Positions 18,744 through 27,557 of a DNA stretch of 62,355 nt are shown piece by piece; position 1 is the stretch's first letter; every line of letters begins with the position of its first letter. Below the pieces are notes generated by a model. It did no database searches and was not told where the DNA came from. It saw only the letters and a list, made by a program, of their open reading frames with translations. The translations under genes were made by a program, and so were the position numbers. This DNA is from Lentzea kentuckyensis (GTDB lineage: Bacteria > Actinomycetota > Actinomycetes > Mycobacteriales > Pseudonocardiaceae): the NCBI RefSeq assembly GCF_002150765.1, contig NZ_MUYM01000099.1, forward strand, positions 1 to 62,355. The letters run 5' to 3'.

Positions 18744-18782
18744 CTCACAACATGGCCGCCGCATGATGTGTGGAGGTGGACC

Positions 18783-20249
18783 ATGTCCAAGACCAGACGA
18801 GCAGCGTTGGCGCTGCTGTCCGCGCTTGTCGCCTGTGCCGGTCTGGTGTTGGTGATCAACGGCAGCGCCGTCGCCGCGAACCTCGCGGCCAACAGCGGTT
18901 TCGAGGCCGGCAACCTGAGCGGCTGGACCTGCACCGAGGGCACCAGCGCCACCACGAACACCAAGCGCACCGGCAACTACGCGCTGCAGGGTGCGCCCGC
19001 CGGTCAGAGCAACGCGCGTTGCCAGCAAACCGTGACGGTGCAACCGAACACGGCTTACAAGTTGTCCGCGTGGGTGCAGGGCAGCTACGTCTACCTCGGT
19101 GTCACCGGCGGCGTGGAGAAGAGCACCTGGACGCCGAACGCGAGCAGCTTCACGCAGCTCACCGTCGACTTCACCAGCGGCAGCGCCACCAGCGTGACCA
19201 TCTACCTGCACGGCTGGTACGGCCAGCCCGCCTACTTCGCGGACGACGTCAACCTCGACGGTCCCGGCACGCCGCCGACGACCACGAGCACGACGACCTC
19301 CACCACTACTACGACAACCACCACGACCACCACCACGACCAGCAACCCGCCGAACACCGGTCTGCCCAAGCACGTGCTGACGGGCTACTGGCAGAACTTC
19401 TACAACGGTGCGCGCGCTCTGCGGCTGTCGGACGTTCCCACCACTTACGACATCGTGGCGGTCTCGTTCGCCGACGCGACGGGCACGCCGGGTCAGGTCG
19501 CGTTCCACCTCGACTCGGGACTCAGTGGCCAGCTCGGCGGCTACACCGACGCGCAGTTCAAGGCCGACGTCAGGACCCTGCAGAACCGCGGCCAGAAGGT
19601 GATCATCAGCGTCGGCGGCCAGAACGGCACCATCAGCGTCAACGACTCCAACTCGGCGAACAACTTCGCCAACAGCGTCAAGTCGCTGATCACCAACTAC
19701 GGCTTCAACGGCGTGGACATCGACCTGGAGAACGGCGTCAACGCCACCTACATGGCTCAGGCGCTGCGCGGCATCCACGCCGGTGGCGGCACCGTCATCA
19801 CCATGGCGCCGCAGACGATCGACATGCAGAACACCGGCGCCGAGTACTTCAAGCTGGCGTTGGCGATCAAGGACATCCTGACCATCGTCAACATGCAGTA
19901 CTACAACTCCGGCTCGATGCTCGGCTGCGACCAGCAGGTCTACAGCCAGGGCACGGTCAACTTCCTGACCGCGCTCGCGTGCATCCAGCTGCAGAGCGGC
20001 CTGCGGCCCGACCAGGTCGGCCTCGGCCTGCCCGCGTCACCGTCGGGCGCCGGCGGTGGCTACCAGTCGCCGTCCAACGTCAACAACGCGCTCAGCTGCC
20101 TGGCCCGCGGCACCAGCTGCGGCACGTTCAAGCCCAGCACGACGTGGCCGTCCATCCGCGGCGCCATGACGTGGTCGATCAACTGGGACGCCTCGAACAA
20201 CTGGCAGTTCGCCAACACCGTGGCCCCTCATCTGGACTCCCTGCCCTAA
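18783..20249 (+). CDS. Secreted family 18 chitinase with N-terminal carbohydrate-binding module
   Basis: 488 residues. The ATG at 18783 follows GGAGGTGGA and opens a signal peptide ending near VAANLA (~33). Residues about 34-160 are a carbohydrate-binding module (NSGFEAGNLSGWTC, then YALQG, ADDVNLDGPG). A linker of Thr and Ser (about 163-187) leads to the GH18 barrel (about 190-488): VLTGYWQNF, VIISVGGQNG and the catalytic DxDxE as Asp312-Ile-Asp314-Leu-Glu316 in GFNGVDIDLENG. It hydrolyses chitin outside the cell. The dre site upstream says it is induced by chitin breakdown products. Confidence 0.96.
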   Translation: MSKTRRAALALLSALVACAGLVLVINGSAVAANLAANSGFEAGNLSGWTCTEGTSATTNTKRTGNYALQGAPAGQSNARCQQTVTVQPNTAYKLSAWVQGSYVYLGVTGGVEKSTWTPNASSFTQLTVDFTSGSATSVTIYLHGWYGQPAYFADDVNLDGPGTPPTTTSTTTSTTTTTTTTTTTTTSNPPNTGLPKHVLTGYWQNFYNGARALRLSDVPTTYDIVAVSFADATGTPGQVAFHLDSGLSGQLGGYTDAQFKADVRTLQNRGQKVIISVGGQNGTISVNDSNSANNFANSVKSLITNYGFNGVDIDLENGVNATYMAQALRGIHAGGGTVITMAPQTIDMQNTGAEYFKLALAIKDILTIVNMQYYNSGSMLGCDQQVYSQGTVNFLTALACIQLQSGLRPDQVGLGLPASPSGAGGGYQSPSNVNNALSCLARGTSCGTFKPSTTWPSIRGAMTWSINWDASNNWQFANTVAPHLDSLP

Positions 20250-20311
20250 GCAGGCTGCCGGAAGTTGTGTCCGTTACTCGTCTGGTGCTCTGCCTTGGGC
20301 TCTCATGGCGT

Positions 20312-20461
20312 CTGCAAGTACCACCAACTCAACATCAACAGGCGTGTTTCTACACCCAACAGGGGTCGCTTCCCTCTGAGAACACCGCAGCGGCTCGACA
20401 GGCGGCGACGAGATCGGGTGTAGTTGACGGCGATTCGATCAAGAGTTGGTGGTACTTGCAG
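20312..20461. repeat. 150-bp segment bounded by a perfect 19-bp inverted repeat
   Basis: CTGCAAGTACCACCAACTC (20312-20330) is exactly repeated in inverse orientation at 20443-20461. Inside, CTACACCC (20350-20357) pairs with GGGTGTAG (20416-20423). The rest of 20250-20679 holds no convincing gene on either strand. It could be a miniature transposable element, a transposon remnant or a structured RNA; there is no target-site duplication obvious by eye. Confidence 0.7.
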
Positions 20462-20533
20462 GACACTGTGGGCACCCAGCGAGGCCAGAGGGTTCGGATA
20501 CCACTTTCGGCCAGGTGCTTAGATGATGGACCC

Positions 20534-20568
20534 GTCGGCGCCGCGTCCACTGTGGACGTGGCGCCGAC
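20534..20568. repeat. 35-bp near-perfect palindrome
   Basis: The arms GTCGGCGCCGCGTCCAC (20534-20550) and GTGGACGTGGCGCCGAC (20552-20568) differ at one position and are separated by one base. Very stable hairpin without a T-run. It lies in the same gene-free interval as the 19-bp inverted repeat. Confidence 0.7.
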
Positions 20569-20679
20569 GTGGCCGTTCGCCGACTGGATCAACGACGTGA
20601 GCTGATCGGAGCAACCCCGGTGTTCCTTGCGTCATCAAGGACACACGAACTTCGGCGGGCATCCGAGGCCCGGTCCAAC

Positions 20680-20685
20680 TAGGTT
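20680..20685 (+). promoter_or_regulatory. -10 box of a leaderless promoter
   Basis: TAGGTT ends 6 bases before the ATG at 20692. Confidence 0.5.
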
Positions 20686-20691
20686 GTCCTC

Positions 20692-21738
20692 ATGTTCCAC
20701 ACGCTCGCCGTGCCCGTGATCGCGGCGCCCATGGCAGGTGGCGCCTCCACTCCCGAACTGGTCGCCGCGGTGAGCGACGCGGGCGGGTTCGGGTTCCTGG
20801 CGGCCGGCTACATCACCGTCGAGCAGCTCGCGGAGAAGATCACCCAGACGAGCCAGCTCACCAGCAAGCCGTTCGGGGTCAACCTGTTCGTGCCCGGCAC
20901 GCGGCCGACCGCGGACATCTCGTCGTACGTGGATCGCGTCAAGGCCTATGCGTCCAAGATCGGCGCGGTGCCGGGTGAACCGCGCTGGGACGACGACAAC
21001 TACGCGGCGAAGCTCGAACTGGTGCTGGCCCTGCGGGTGCCGGTGGTGTCGTTCACGTTCGGACTGCCCGACGCGGACGACGTGCAGCGGCTCAAGGCGA
21101 CCGGTACCACGATCGTCGTGACGGTCACCACACCGAGCGAGGCGCGGCAGGCACAGCAGATCGGCGCGGACGTCCTGTGCGTGCAGGGGGCGGACGCCGG
21201 AGCGCACCGCGGCACGTTCACCGACGACGGCATCTCGCCCGGCGGCGGTGAGCTGTACGGGACGCTGGCGGCGCTCACGCTCGTGCGCAGCGCCGTCGAC
21301 CTGCCGGTGATCGCGACCGGCGGCCTGATGAGCGGGGCGGACGTCGCCGCCGTGCTGGCGGCGGGGGCGGTCGCGGCACAGCTGGGCACCGCGTTCCTCG
21401 GCTGCCCGGAGGCCGGAACGGCCGCGGCACACCGGGAAGCGCTCGCCGAAGGGGCCAGGAGGACGGCGCTCACGCGGGCGTTCAGCGGACGGCCCGCGCG
21501 AGGCCTCGTGAACCGGTTCCTGATCGAGCACAGCCCGTACGCGCCGGCCGCGTACCCGAACGTGCACCACCTGACCAAGCCCGTGCGCGCGACCGGTGAG
21601 CTGGAGGTCATGTCGCTCTGGGCGGGCACCACGTACCCGCTCGCGACGGCCGAACCGGCGGGCGACGTGGTGCGAAGGCTCCACACCGAGCTCGTGGATG
21701 TGGTCAATTCCTTGGCGGAGCGCTTCCGGCGCGGCTAA
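20692..21738 (+). CDS. Nitronate monooxygenase (2-nitropropane dioxygenase family)
   Basis: 348 residues, FMN-dependent TIM barrel. Seen: APMAGGASTPELVAAVSDAG at the N terminus, GFGFLAAGYIT, SFTFGLP, CVQGADAGAHRGTF with the conserved His near 168, PVIATGGLMSGADVAAVLAAGA and QLGTAFLGCPE. The enzyme oxidises alkyl nitronates, toxins made by plants and fungi. 10 bases upstream of the DUF885 pair, so probably cotranscribed. Confidence 0.92.
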   Translation: MFHTLAVPVIAAPMAGGASTPELVAAVSDAGGFGFLAAGYITVEQLAEKITQTSQLTSKPFGVNLFVPGTRPTADISSYVDRVKAYASKIGAVPGEPRWDDDNYAAKLELVLALRVPVVSFTFGLPDADDVQRLKATGTTIVVTVTTPSEARQAQQIGADVLCVQGADAGAHRGTFTDDGISPGGGELYGTLAALTLVRSAVDLPVIATGGLMSGADVAAVLAAGAVAAQLGTAFLGCPEAGTAAAHREALAEGARRTALTRAFSGRPARGLVNRFLIEHSPYAPAAYPNVHHLTKPVRATGELEVMSLWAGTTYPLATAEPAGDVVRRLHTELVDVVNSLAERFRRG

Positions 21739-21748
21739 GAAGGAGAGC

Positions 21749-23272
21749 GTGACCTCGCTCTCAGATGAGACGTTCCAGGCGATGATGGACTGGATGCCGA
21801 CGTTCGCCACCGTGGTCGGCGTGCCCGGCTGGGACGACCGGCTCGAAGACCTCAGCACCGATGGTCAGGCAGCGCTGCGTGCCAGGCTCACCGACATCCT
21901 GAGCCGCGTCGACGAGAGTGGCGAGGACCAGGTCGCCAAGGACGTGATCCGGCACCAGGCCACTTCGATCATCACCCTGATCGACGCCCGGCTGGTCGAG
22001 CACTCCGTCTCCCGCGGGTTGAACGCCCCGGTCGCGGTTCTGCTCAGGATGGCGTCGCAGATCGACTTCTCCCGGCGGCTGCACCTCGTCCCGCACTTCC
22101 TCGACCAGGCCGCGCAACGGCTGCGCGACACCGACCGCCGGCCGTTGCGCCGGCACGTCCAGGGCGGCGCGGCCCACGTCGAACGCTTTCTGGCCTCGCC
22201 GAAGCAGGAGTGGGAGGGCGACGCGGACCTGCGGCCCGCGTTCGCGAAGTACCGTGAGTTCCTGCTGTCCATCGAGGGCCGCGACGACGAACACGCCGGT
22301 CTTTGCTGGTTGCCCGACGGCGAGGAGAACTACCGCAAGCTCGTCCGCGACTACACGACCGCGTCCTACACCCCTGCCGAACTGCACCAGCTCGGACTCG
22401 ACCTGATCGCGGGTCTGCACGAGGAGTACGCCGAGATCGGCTCGCGGGTGTGGGGCACGGCAGACGTGCCGGAGATCTTCCGGAGGCTGCGCACGGACCT
22501 GTTGTGGGCCAACGAGGACGACATGCTCACCAGCGCGGTGGAGGCCGTCGCGCGGGCCGAGGCGGAGGCTCCGAACTGGTTCGGCCGGCTGCCGAAAGCA
22601 CGCTGCGAGGTCCGGTTCGTGCCGGAGATGGACCGCCAGAGCGCCGCGTTCGCGTACTACGTGGACGCCGCGCTCGACGGCTCCCGGCCCGGTACGTACT
22701 TCGTGAACCCGTTGAACGCCACCGGACGCAGCCGCACGGTGTCCGAGGTCACGGCGTTCCACGAGGCGACACCTGGCCACCACTTCCAGCTGTCGATCGC
22801 CGCCGAGACCGAGCTGTCGAACCTGCGCAAGTTCGCGTTCATCGACTCCTACCTCGAAGGCTGGGGCCTCTACACCGAGCGCCTGGCCGACGAGATGGGC
22901 CTGTACTCCTCCGACGAGGCACGGCTGGGCATGCTGGGCCTCGACGCGATGCGCGCCGGGCGGCTGGTGGTCGACACGGGCCTGCACGCGCTCGGGTGGT
23001 CGCGCCAGCAGGCCGTCGACTACCTGCGGTCCAACACCGCGATGGACGACACGGAGATCGACGGCGAGGTCGACAGGTACATCGAGACACCGGGCCAGGC
23101 GCTCGCGTACATGGTGGGGCGCCTGGAGATCCAGCGGATCCGCGCGGCGGCCGAGGAGCGGATGGGCTCGCGGTTCGACGTGAAGGCGTTCCACGACGTG
23201 GTTCTGGAGAACGGCGCCGTGCCGCTCTCCACGCTCGGCGACCTGGTCACCGACTGGGCGGGGAGGCCCTGA
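21749..23272 (+). CDS. DUF885 family protein, first tandem copy (putative metallopeptidase)
   Basis: 507 residues. GTG at 21749 is preceded by AAGGAGAG. The DUF885 family carries an HExxH-like zinc motif region, here VTAFHEATPGHHFQLSI (about residue 330), in which HEATPGHH gives the conserved His-Glu-...-His-His. Other marks are WANEDDM, AYYVDAALDGSRPGTYF, YLEGWGLYTERLADEMGLY and PGQALAYMVGRLEIQRIR. Family members are predicted zinc peptidases; substrate unknown. Overlaps the next gene by ATGA, and the two are close paralogues. Confidence 0.9.
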   Translation: MTSLSDETFQAMMDWMPTFATVVGVPGWDDRLEDLSTDGQAALRARLTDILSRVDESGEDQVAKDVIRHQATSIITLIDARLVEHSVSRGLNAPVAVLLRMASQIDFSRRLHLVPHFLDQAAQRLRDTDRRPLRRHVQGGAAHVERFLASPKQEWEGDADLRPAFAKYREFLLSIEGRDDEHAGLCWLPDGEENYRKLVRDYTTASYTPAELHQLGLDLIAGLHEEYAEIGSRVWGTADVPEIFRRLRTDLLWANEDDMLTSAVEAVARAEAEAPNWFGRLPKARCEVRFVPEMDRQSAAFAYYVDAALDGSRPGTYFVNPLNATGRSRTVSEVTAFHEATPGHHFQLSIAAETELSNLRKFAFIDSYLEGWGLYTERLADEMGLYSSDEARLGMLGLDAMRAGRLVVDTGLHALGWSRQQAVDYLRSNTAMDDTEIDGEVDRYIETPGQALAYMVGRLEIQRIRAAAEERMGSRFDVKAFHDVVLENGAVPLSTLGDLVTDWAGRP

Positions 23273-24801
23273 TGTCGCTCGCTGACGAGATGTTCCAGGC
23301 GGCCATGGACTGGTCGCCGTTCCTGCCGACGATGTACGGGCTGGAGGGCTGGGACGACAAGCTCGAGGACCTGAGCGTCGAGGGCGAACAGGCCCTGCGG
23401 GCGCGGATCGCCGACATCCTGCGGCGGGCCGAGACCAGCGACGAGGATCCCGTCACGCTCGCGGTGATCAGGCATCAGGGTGAGTCGATCGCGGCCAGGA
23501 TCGACGCCCGGCTGGTCGAGCACACCGTCGCGACGGGGCTGAGCGCGCCGGTGACCGGACTGCTGATGGTCGCGTCGCAGCTCGACGTGTCGCAGCGGCG
23601 CGGCAGGATCGCGCGGTACGTCGAACAGGCGGGTGCCCGCGTCCGCGACTCGGACCGCAAGCCGATGCGCAGGCACGTTCAGGCCGCCACGACGCGGCTG
23701 GAGAGGTTCCTCGCGTCACCCGCGCAGGAGTGGGAGGGCGAGTTCTCCGCCGAGATCCGCACCGCCATCGCCGGGTACCGCGACGTGCTGGCGTCGACAG
23801 AAGGCCGTTCCGACGACCGGCCGGGCATCTGCTGGCTGCCGGAGGGCGAGCAGAACTACGCCAACCTGGTCCGCAACTACACGACCACCTCGTACACCCC
23901 CGACGCACTGCACCGGCTCGGCCTCGACCTGATCGCCGGGCTGCGCGAGGAGTACGCGGAGATCGGCGCACGGGTGTGGGGCACGTCCGACGTGCCGGAG
24001 ATCTTCCACCGGTTGCGCACGGAACTGTTGTGGGCCAACGAGGACGAGATGGTCGAGCACGCGGTCGAGGCGATCGCGCGGGCCGAGGCCGAGGCCCCGA
24101 ACTGGTTCGGCCGCATGCCGAAGGTCGGCTGCCAGGTGCGTCCGGTCGACGAGGCGGAACGGCAGACCGCCGCGATCGCGTTCTACCAGCCCGCGCTGCT
24201 GGACGGCAGCCGTCCCGGCACGTACTGGCTGAACCCGTTGGGCGCCACCGAACGCAGCCGCACGCTGTCCGAGGTGACGGCGTTCCACGAGGCCGTGCCC
24301 GGCCACCACTACCAGCTGACCGTCGCGGCCGAGACGGACATGCACAACATGCGGCGGTTCGCGTTCATCGAGGCCTACCTGGAGGGTTGGGGTCTCTACA
24401 CCGAGCGCCTGGCCGAGGAGATGGGCCTGTACTCGTCGGACGAACAGCGCTTCGGCATGCTCAGCCTCGACGCGATGCGCGCCGGCCGGTTGGTCGTCGA
24501 CACGGGCCTGCACGCGTTCGGCTGGACTCGGCAGCAGGCCGTCGACTACCTGCGCGAGAACACCGTGATGACCGAGCCCGAGATCAACTCCGAGGTGGAC
24601 CGGTACATCGAGGTGCCGGGCCAGGCGCTGGCGTACATGGTGGGGCGCCTGGAGATCCAGCGCGTTCGTGCCGAAGCGGCCGCCCGGCTGGGCGACCGCT
24701 TCGACGTCAGGGAGTTCCACGACCTCGTGATCGGGCTCGGACCCGTTCCGCTGTCGGTGCTCGATCAGCAGGTCACTGCCTGGACCGCTGCTTCTCCATG
24801 A
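23272..24801 (+). CDS. DUF885 family protein, second tandem copy (putative metallopeptidase)
   Basis: 509 residues, starting in the ATGA overlap with the first copy and alignable with it end to end without gaps of note (for example FHEAVPGHHYQLTVAAETD versus FHEATPGHHFQLSIAAETE). The high similarity and adjacency indicate a local gene duplication. The metal-ligand motif HEAVPGHH is intact, so both copies are probably active. Its 3' end overlaps the convergent permease gene by 29 bases. Confidence 0.9.
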   Translation: MSLADEMFQAAMDWSPFLPTMYGLEGWDDKLEDLSVEGEQALRARIADILRRAETSDEDPVTLAVIRHQGESIAARIDARLVEHTVATGLSAPVTGLLMVASQLDVSQRRGRIARYVEQAGARVRDSDRKPMRRHVQAATTRLERFLASPAQEWEGEFSAEIRTAIAGYRDVLASTEGRSDDRPGICWLPEGEQNYANLVRNYTTTSYTPDALHRLGLDLIAGLREEYAEIGARVWGTSDVPEIFHRLRTELLWANEDEMVEHAVEAIARAEAEAPNWFGRMPKVGCQVRPVDEAERQTAAIAFYQPALLDGSRPGTYWLNPLGATERSRTLSEVTAFHEAVPGHHYQLTVAAETDMHNMRRFAFIEAYLEGWGLYTERLAEEMGLYSSDEQRFGMLSLDAMRAGRLVVDTGLHAFGWTRQQAVDYLRENTVMTEPEINSEVDRYIEVPGQALAYMVGRLEIQRVRAEAAARLGDRFDVREFHDLVIGLGPVPLSVLDQQVTAWTAASP

Positions 24802-26194
24802 CGGAGTTGCGCTTCGAGTAGGCGAAGTAGATGACCATGCCGATCACGAACCAGATCGCGAACCGCGCCCAGGTCTCCGGGGTGAGGAACGTGATCAGCC
24901 AGATCGAGAAGATCACGCCGATGATCGGCACCACCGGCATGCCCGGGGTCCTGAACGTGCGCGGCAGGTCGGGCTGCTTGTAGCGCAACACGATCACGGC
25001 GACGCACACGACGACGAACGCCAGCAGGATGCCGATGTTGGTGAGCTCGGCGGCCTCGGCGATCGGCAGGAACCCGGCGATGACCGCGGAGGCGATGCCC
25101 AGCACCCAGGTGATGCGCGACGGTACGTGCTTCACCGGGTGCGTCTTCGCGAACCACTGGGGCAGCAGGCCGTCGCGGCTCATCGAGTACCCGACGCGGG
25201 CCGCACCGAGGAGGAACGTGAACAGCACGGTGGTGATGCCGAGGATCGCGCCGACGCTGATGATGATGCCCAGCCAGTGGAAGCCGATGTCCGCGAACGC
25301 CGTGGCGAACGCGCTTTCGGCGTCGACGTCCTGGTAGTTGACCATGCCGGTCAGCACGAGGCAGGCCAGCACGTACAGGACCATCGAGATCGCCAGCGAG
25401 TAGAGGATCGCCTTCGGCATGTGCTTCTGGGAGTCCTTCGACTCCTCGGCCGCGGTGCTCATCGCGTCGTAGCCGAACACCGCGAAGAAGACCGTTGCGG
25501 CACCGGTGAAAGCGCCGGACAGGCCGAAGGGGAAGAACGGGTTGTAGTTGTCGGTGTTGATGTGGAAGACACCGACACCGATCACCAGCAGCACGACGGC
25601 GATCTTCAGGTACACCAACGTGGTCTCGAACCGCGCCGCGTTCTTCATGCCCAGGTTCAGCACGTACGCGATCAGCAGGCAGAGGATCACCGCGAAGAGG
25701 TTGACCTTGTAGCTTCCCGGTTCGACGCCTTGGCCTTCCGTGCCCGGCGCGCCCAGCATCCATTGGGGGAGATGGATGTTGAGCAGTGACAGCAGTTCGG
25801 TGAAGTAGCCGGAGATGCCGATCGCGACCACCGCCACGATCGCGGTGTACTCCAGCAACAGGTCCCAGCCGATGAACCAGCCGACGATCTCGCCGAGCAC
25901 CGCGTAGCCGTAGGTGTAGGCGCTGCCCGCCTTGGGGATCAGGCCCGCGAACTCCGCGTACGAGAACGCCGCCGCCGCGCTCGCGACACCGGCCACGAGG
26001 AAAGAGATCAGCACGGCCGGGCCCGCCGTCTTGTTCGCGACGGCGCCGGCGAGCGAGAAGATGCCCGCGCCGATGATGCCGCCGATGCCGATCGCGGTCA
26101 GCTGCCACAGGCCCAGCGTTCTGGTGAGCCCGTCGCCCTTGTCGTCCGCGATCTGGTCGATGGGCTTGCGCCGGAACACGCCCTGCGTAGTCAT
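24773..26194 (-). CDS. Amino acid permease, APC superfamily
   Basis: 473 residues with about 12 hydrophobic segments. The first is LTAIGIGGIIGAGIFSLAG with the GxGxIIGAGIF signature of APC transporters (cationic amino acid transporter-like subgroup); FFAVFGYDAMSTAAEESKD near 250 is the typical FxFxGFDxxxxxAEE loop. Inner-membrane proton-coupled amino acid uptake is expected; the substrate cannot be told. The ribosome binding site lies inside a long leader hairpin. Confidence 0.92.
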   Translation of the reverse strand: MTTQGVFRRKPIDQIADDKGDGLTRTLGLWQLTAIGIGGIIGAGIFSLAGAVANKTAGPAVLISFLVAGVASAAAAFSYAEFAGLIPKAGSAYTYGYAVLGEIVGWFIGWDLLLEYTAIVAVVAIGISGYFTELLSLLNIHLPQWMLGAPGTEGQGVEPGSYKVNLFAVILCLLIAYVLNLGMKNAARFETTLVYLKIAVVLLVIGVGVFHINTDNYNPFFPFGLSGAFTGAATVFFAVFGYDAMSTAAEESKDSQKHMPKAILYSLAISMVLYVLACLVLTGMVNYQDVDAESAFATAFADIGFHWLGIIISVGAILGITTVLFTFLLGAARVGYSMSRDGLLPQWFAKTHPVKHVPSRITWVLGIASAVIAGFLPIAEAAELTNIGILLAFVVVCVAVIVLRYKQPDLPRTFRTPGMPVVPIIGVIFSIWLITFLTPETWARFAIWFVIGMVIYFAYSKRNSVMEKQRSRQ

Positions 26195-26200
26195 GCCTCA

Positions 26201-26279
26201 GCTCCCTTGATGGTGGGTCCGGGCGAACCTATTCGCGTCAACTGTCACGCGGTTTGTCCGGACCCACCAATCAGGGAGC
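26201..26279 (-). promoter_or_regulatory. Leader hairpin covering the ribosome binding site of the permease
   Basis: On the plus strand the arms are 26201-26222 (GCTCCCTTGATGGTGGGTCC...) and 26258-26279; they are complementary over about 20 bases with one small internal mismatch loop. A smaller stem CGCGT/ACGCG lies within the loop. In the minus-strand mRNA the 3' arm contains AAGGGAGC, the only candidate Shine-Dalgarno, 6-7 bases before the ATG at 26194, so closing the stem would hide it. It could be a cis-regulatory RNA; a terminator for the upstream gene is less likely because no T-run follows on that strand. Confidence 0.6.
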
Positions 26280-26308
26280 CGATTTTTGGCCAGATGGCTT
26301 GTTTACGG

Positions 26309-27274
26309 CTATCGGGTCAGCACGATCTTGCCGGCCGTCTCGCCGTCGAGCATCGCCTTGAGGCCCTGTTCGGCGTCCTCGAACTTGAGCTCGGCGCCGA
26401 TCTGCGGCTTGAGGTCGTTGAGCGCGCAGAACCGGATCAGGTCGCCCAGCTCCTCGCGGGTGCCCATGGTCGAGCCGACGACCCGCAGCTGCAGGAAGAA
26501 CAGCCGCTGCAGCTCGGCCGCGGAGGCGTCGCCGGACGTCGCGCCCGAGATCACCACGATGCCGCCGGGCTTGAGCGCCTTCATCGAGTGCGACCAGGTG
26601 GCCTTGCCGACCGTCTCGAAGACCGCGTCGACCCGTTCGGGCAGCCGGGCACCGGACTCGAACACCTCGTGCGCGCCGAGGGAGGTCGCCAGCGCGCGCT
26701 TCTCCTCACTGCGGCCGGTGACCCAGACGCGGAAACCGGCGGCGCGGCCGAGCTGGATGAGCGCGGTCGACACACCACCCGACGCGCCCTGCACGAGCAT
26801 CGACTGGCCGGGGCGCAGGCCGGACTTCACGAACAGCATCCGGTACGCGGTCAGCCACGCCGTGCCCATGCACGCGGCCTCGGCGAACGACAGACCGGCG
26901 GGCTTGGGCAGCGCGTTGCGGGCCGGCACCGTGACGTAGTCGGCGAACGTGCCCTGGTGCTTCTCGGTGAGCAGCGTGCGCTTCGGGTCGAGCGTCTCCT
27001 CACCGGACCAGTTCGGGTCACCGATGACGGAGTGCAGCACCACCTCGGTGCCGTCGTCGAGCACGCCGGCGCCGTCGCAGCCCAGGATCATCGGGAACTG
27101 CTCGGGCTTGATGCCGACGCCGCGCAACGTCCACAGGTCGTGCATGTTGAGGCTGGCCGCCTTGACCGCGACCCGCACCCACCCGTCCGGAACCTCGGGC
27201 TCGGGGCGCTCGCCGACGCGAAGCGACGCCAGCGGGTTCTCAGGACTGGGTTCTGCTGCGTAAACGGCGAACAT
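26309..27274 (-). CDS. Zinc-type alcohol dehydrogenase-like / quinone oxidoreductase (MDR family)
   Basis: 321 residues from the ATG at 27274 (the frame is open a little further, with a second ATG at 27286). MFAVYAAEPSPENPL, VKAASLNMHDLWTLRG and ILGCDGAGVLDDGTEV are the GroES-like part; MLVQGASGGVSTALIQLGRA is the Rossmann NADPH site. The four-cysteine structural zinc loop is absent, so it belongs with the zinc-free NADPH:quinone oxidoreductase side of the family. Substrate unknown. Confidence 0.9.
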   Translation of the reverse strand: MFAVYAAEPSPENPLASLRVGERPEPEVPDGWVRVAVKAASLNMHDLWTLRGVGIKPEQFPMILGCDGAGVLDDGTEVVLHSVIGDPNWSGEETLDPKRTLLTEKHQGTFADYVTVPARNALPKPAGLSFAEAACMGTAWLTAYRMLFVKSGLRPGQSMLVQGASGGVSTALIQLGRAAGFRVWVTGRSEEKRALATSLGAHEVFESGARLPERVDAVFETVGKATWSHSMKALKPGGIVVISGATSGDASAAELQRLFFLQLRVVGSTMGTREELGDLIRFCALNDLKPQIGAELKFEDAEQGLKAMLDGETAGKIVLTR

Positions 27275-27331
27275 GGTTGGCAACATACCCAGCGTTGCCC
27301 TGGCCAAATGCCGTGACACCGGTCACGAGAC

Positions 27332-27337
27332 TAGAGT
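27332..27337 (+). promoter_or_regulatory. -10 box of a leaderless promoter
   Basis: TAGAGT ends 7 bases before the GTG at 27345. It would drive the small membrane protein/RNase/barstar operon. Confidence 0.5.
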
Positions 27338-27344
27338 CGGCGGC

Positions 27345-27557
27345 GTGGACTGGCTGGTGCAGTGGTGGGACGGGGTCGAGCTGTGGGTCGTGCAGCTGCC
27401 CGTCGCCGTGCAGTTCCCCGTCGTGATGATCGTGGTGCTGCCGGCCTGTCTCGGCGTGGCGCGCCTCATCGACAGGGTCGCGGACTGGGGAGCGAAGAAC
27501 CCCGCGTCGACTCCTGAGCCCGAACCCGAGACCGAGTCGGAGAAGGTCGCCGCGTGA
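27345..27557 (+). CDS. Small membrane protein upstream of the RNase/barstar pair
   Basis: 70 residues from the GTG at 27345. A Trp-rich N terminus (VDWLVQWWDGVELWVVQLP) is followed by one transmembrane segment (VAVQFPVVMIVVLPACLGVA) and an acidic, proline-rich cytoplasmic tail. It overlaps the RNase gene by 4 bases (GTGA), so the two are translationally coupled. Function unknown; could assist membrane placement or export of the RNase. Confidence 0.7.
   Translation: MDWLVQWWDGVELWVVQLPVAVQFPVVMIVVLPACLGVARLIDRVADWGAKNPASTPEPEPETESEKVAA

Noticed and set aside
20350..20592. An 80-codon minus-strand frame in the gap after the chitinase
   Set aside because: Crosses the inverted-repeat structures, has no ribosome binding site and no recognisable domain.
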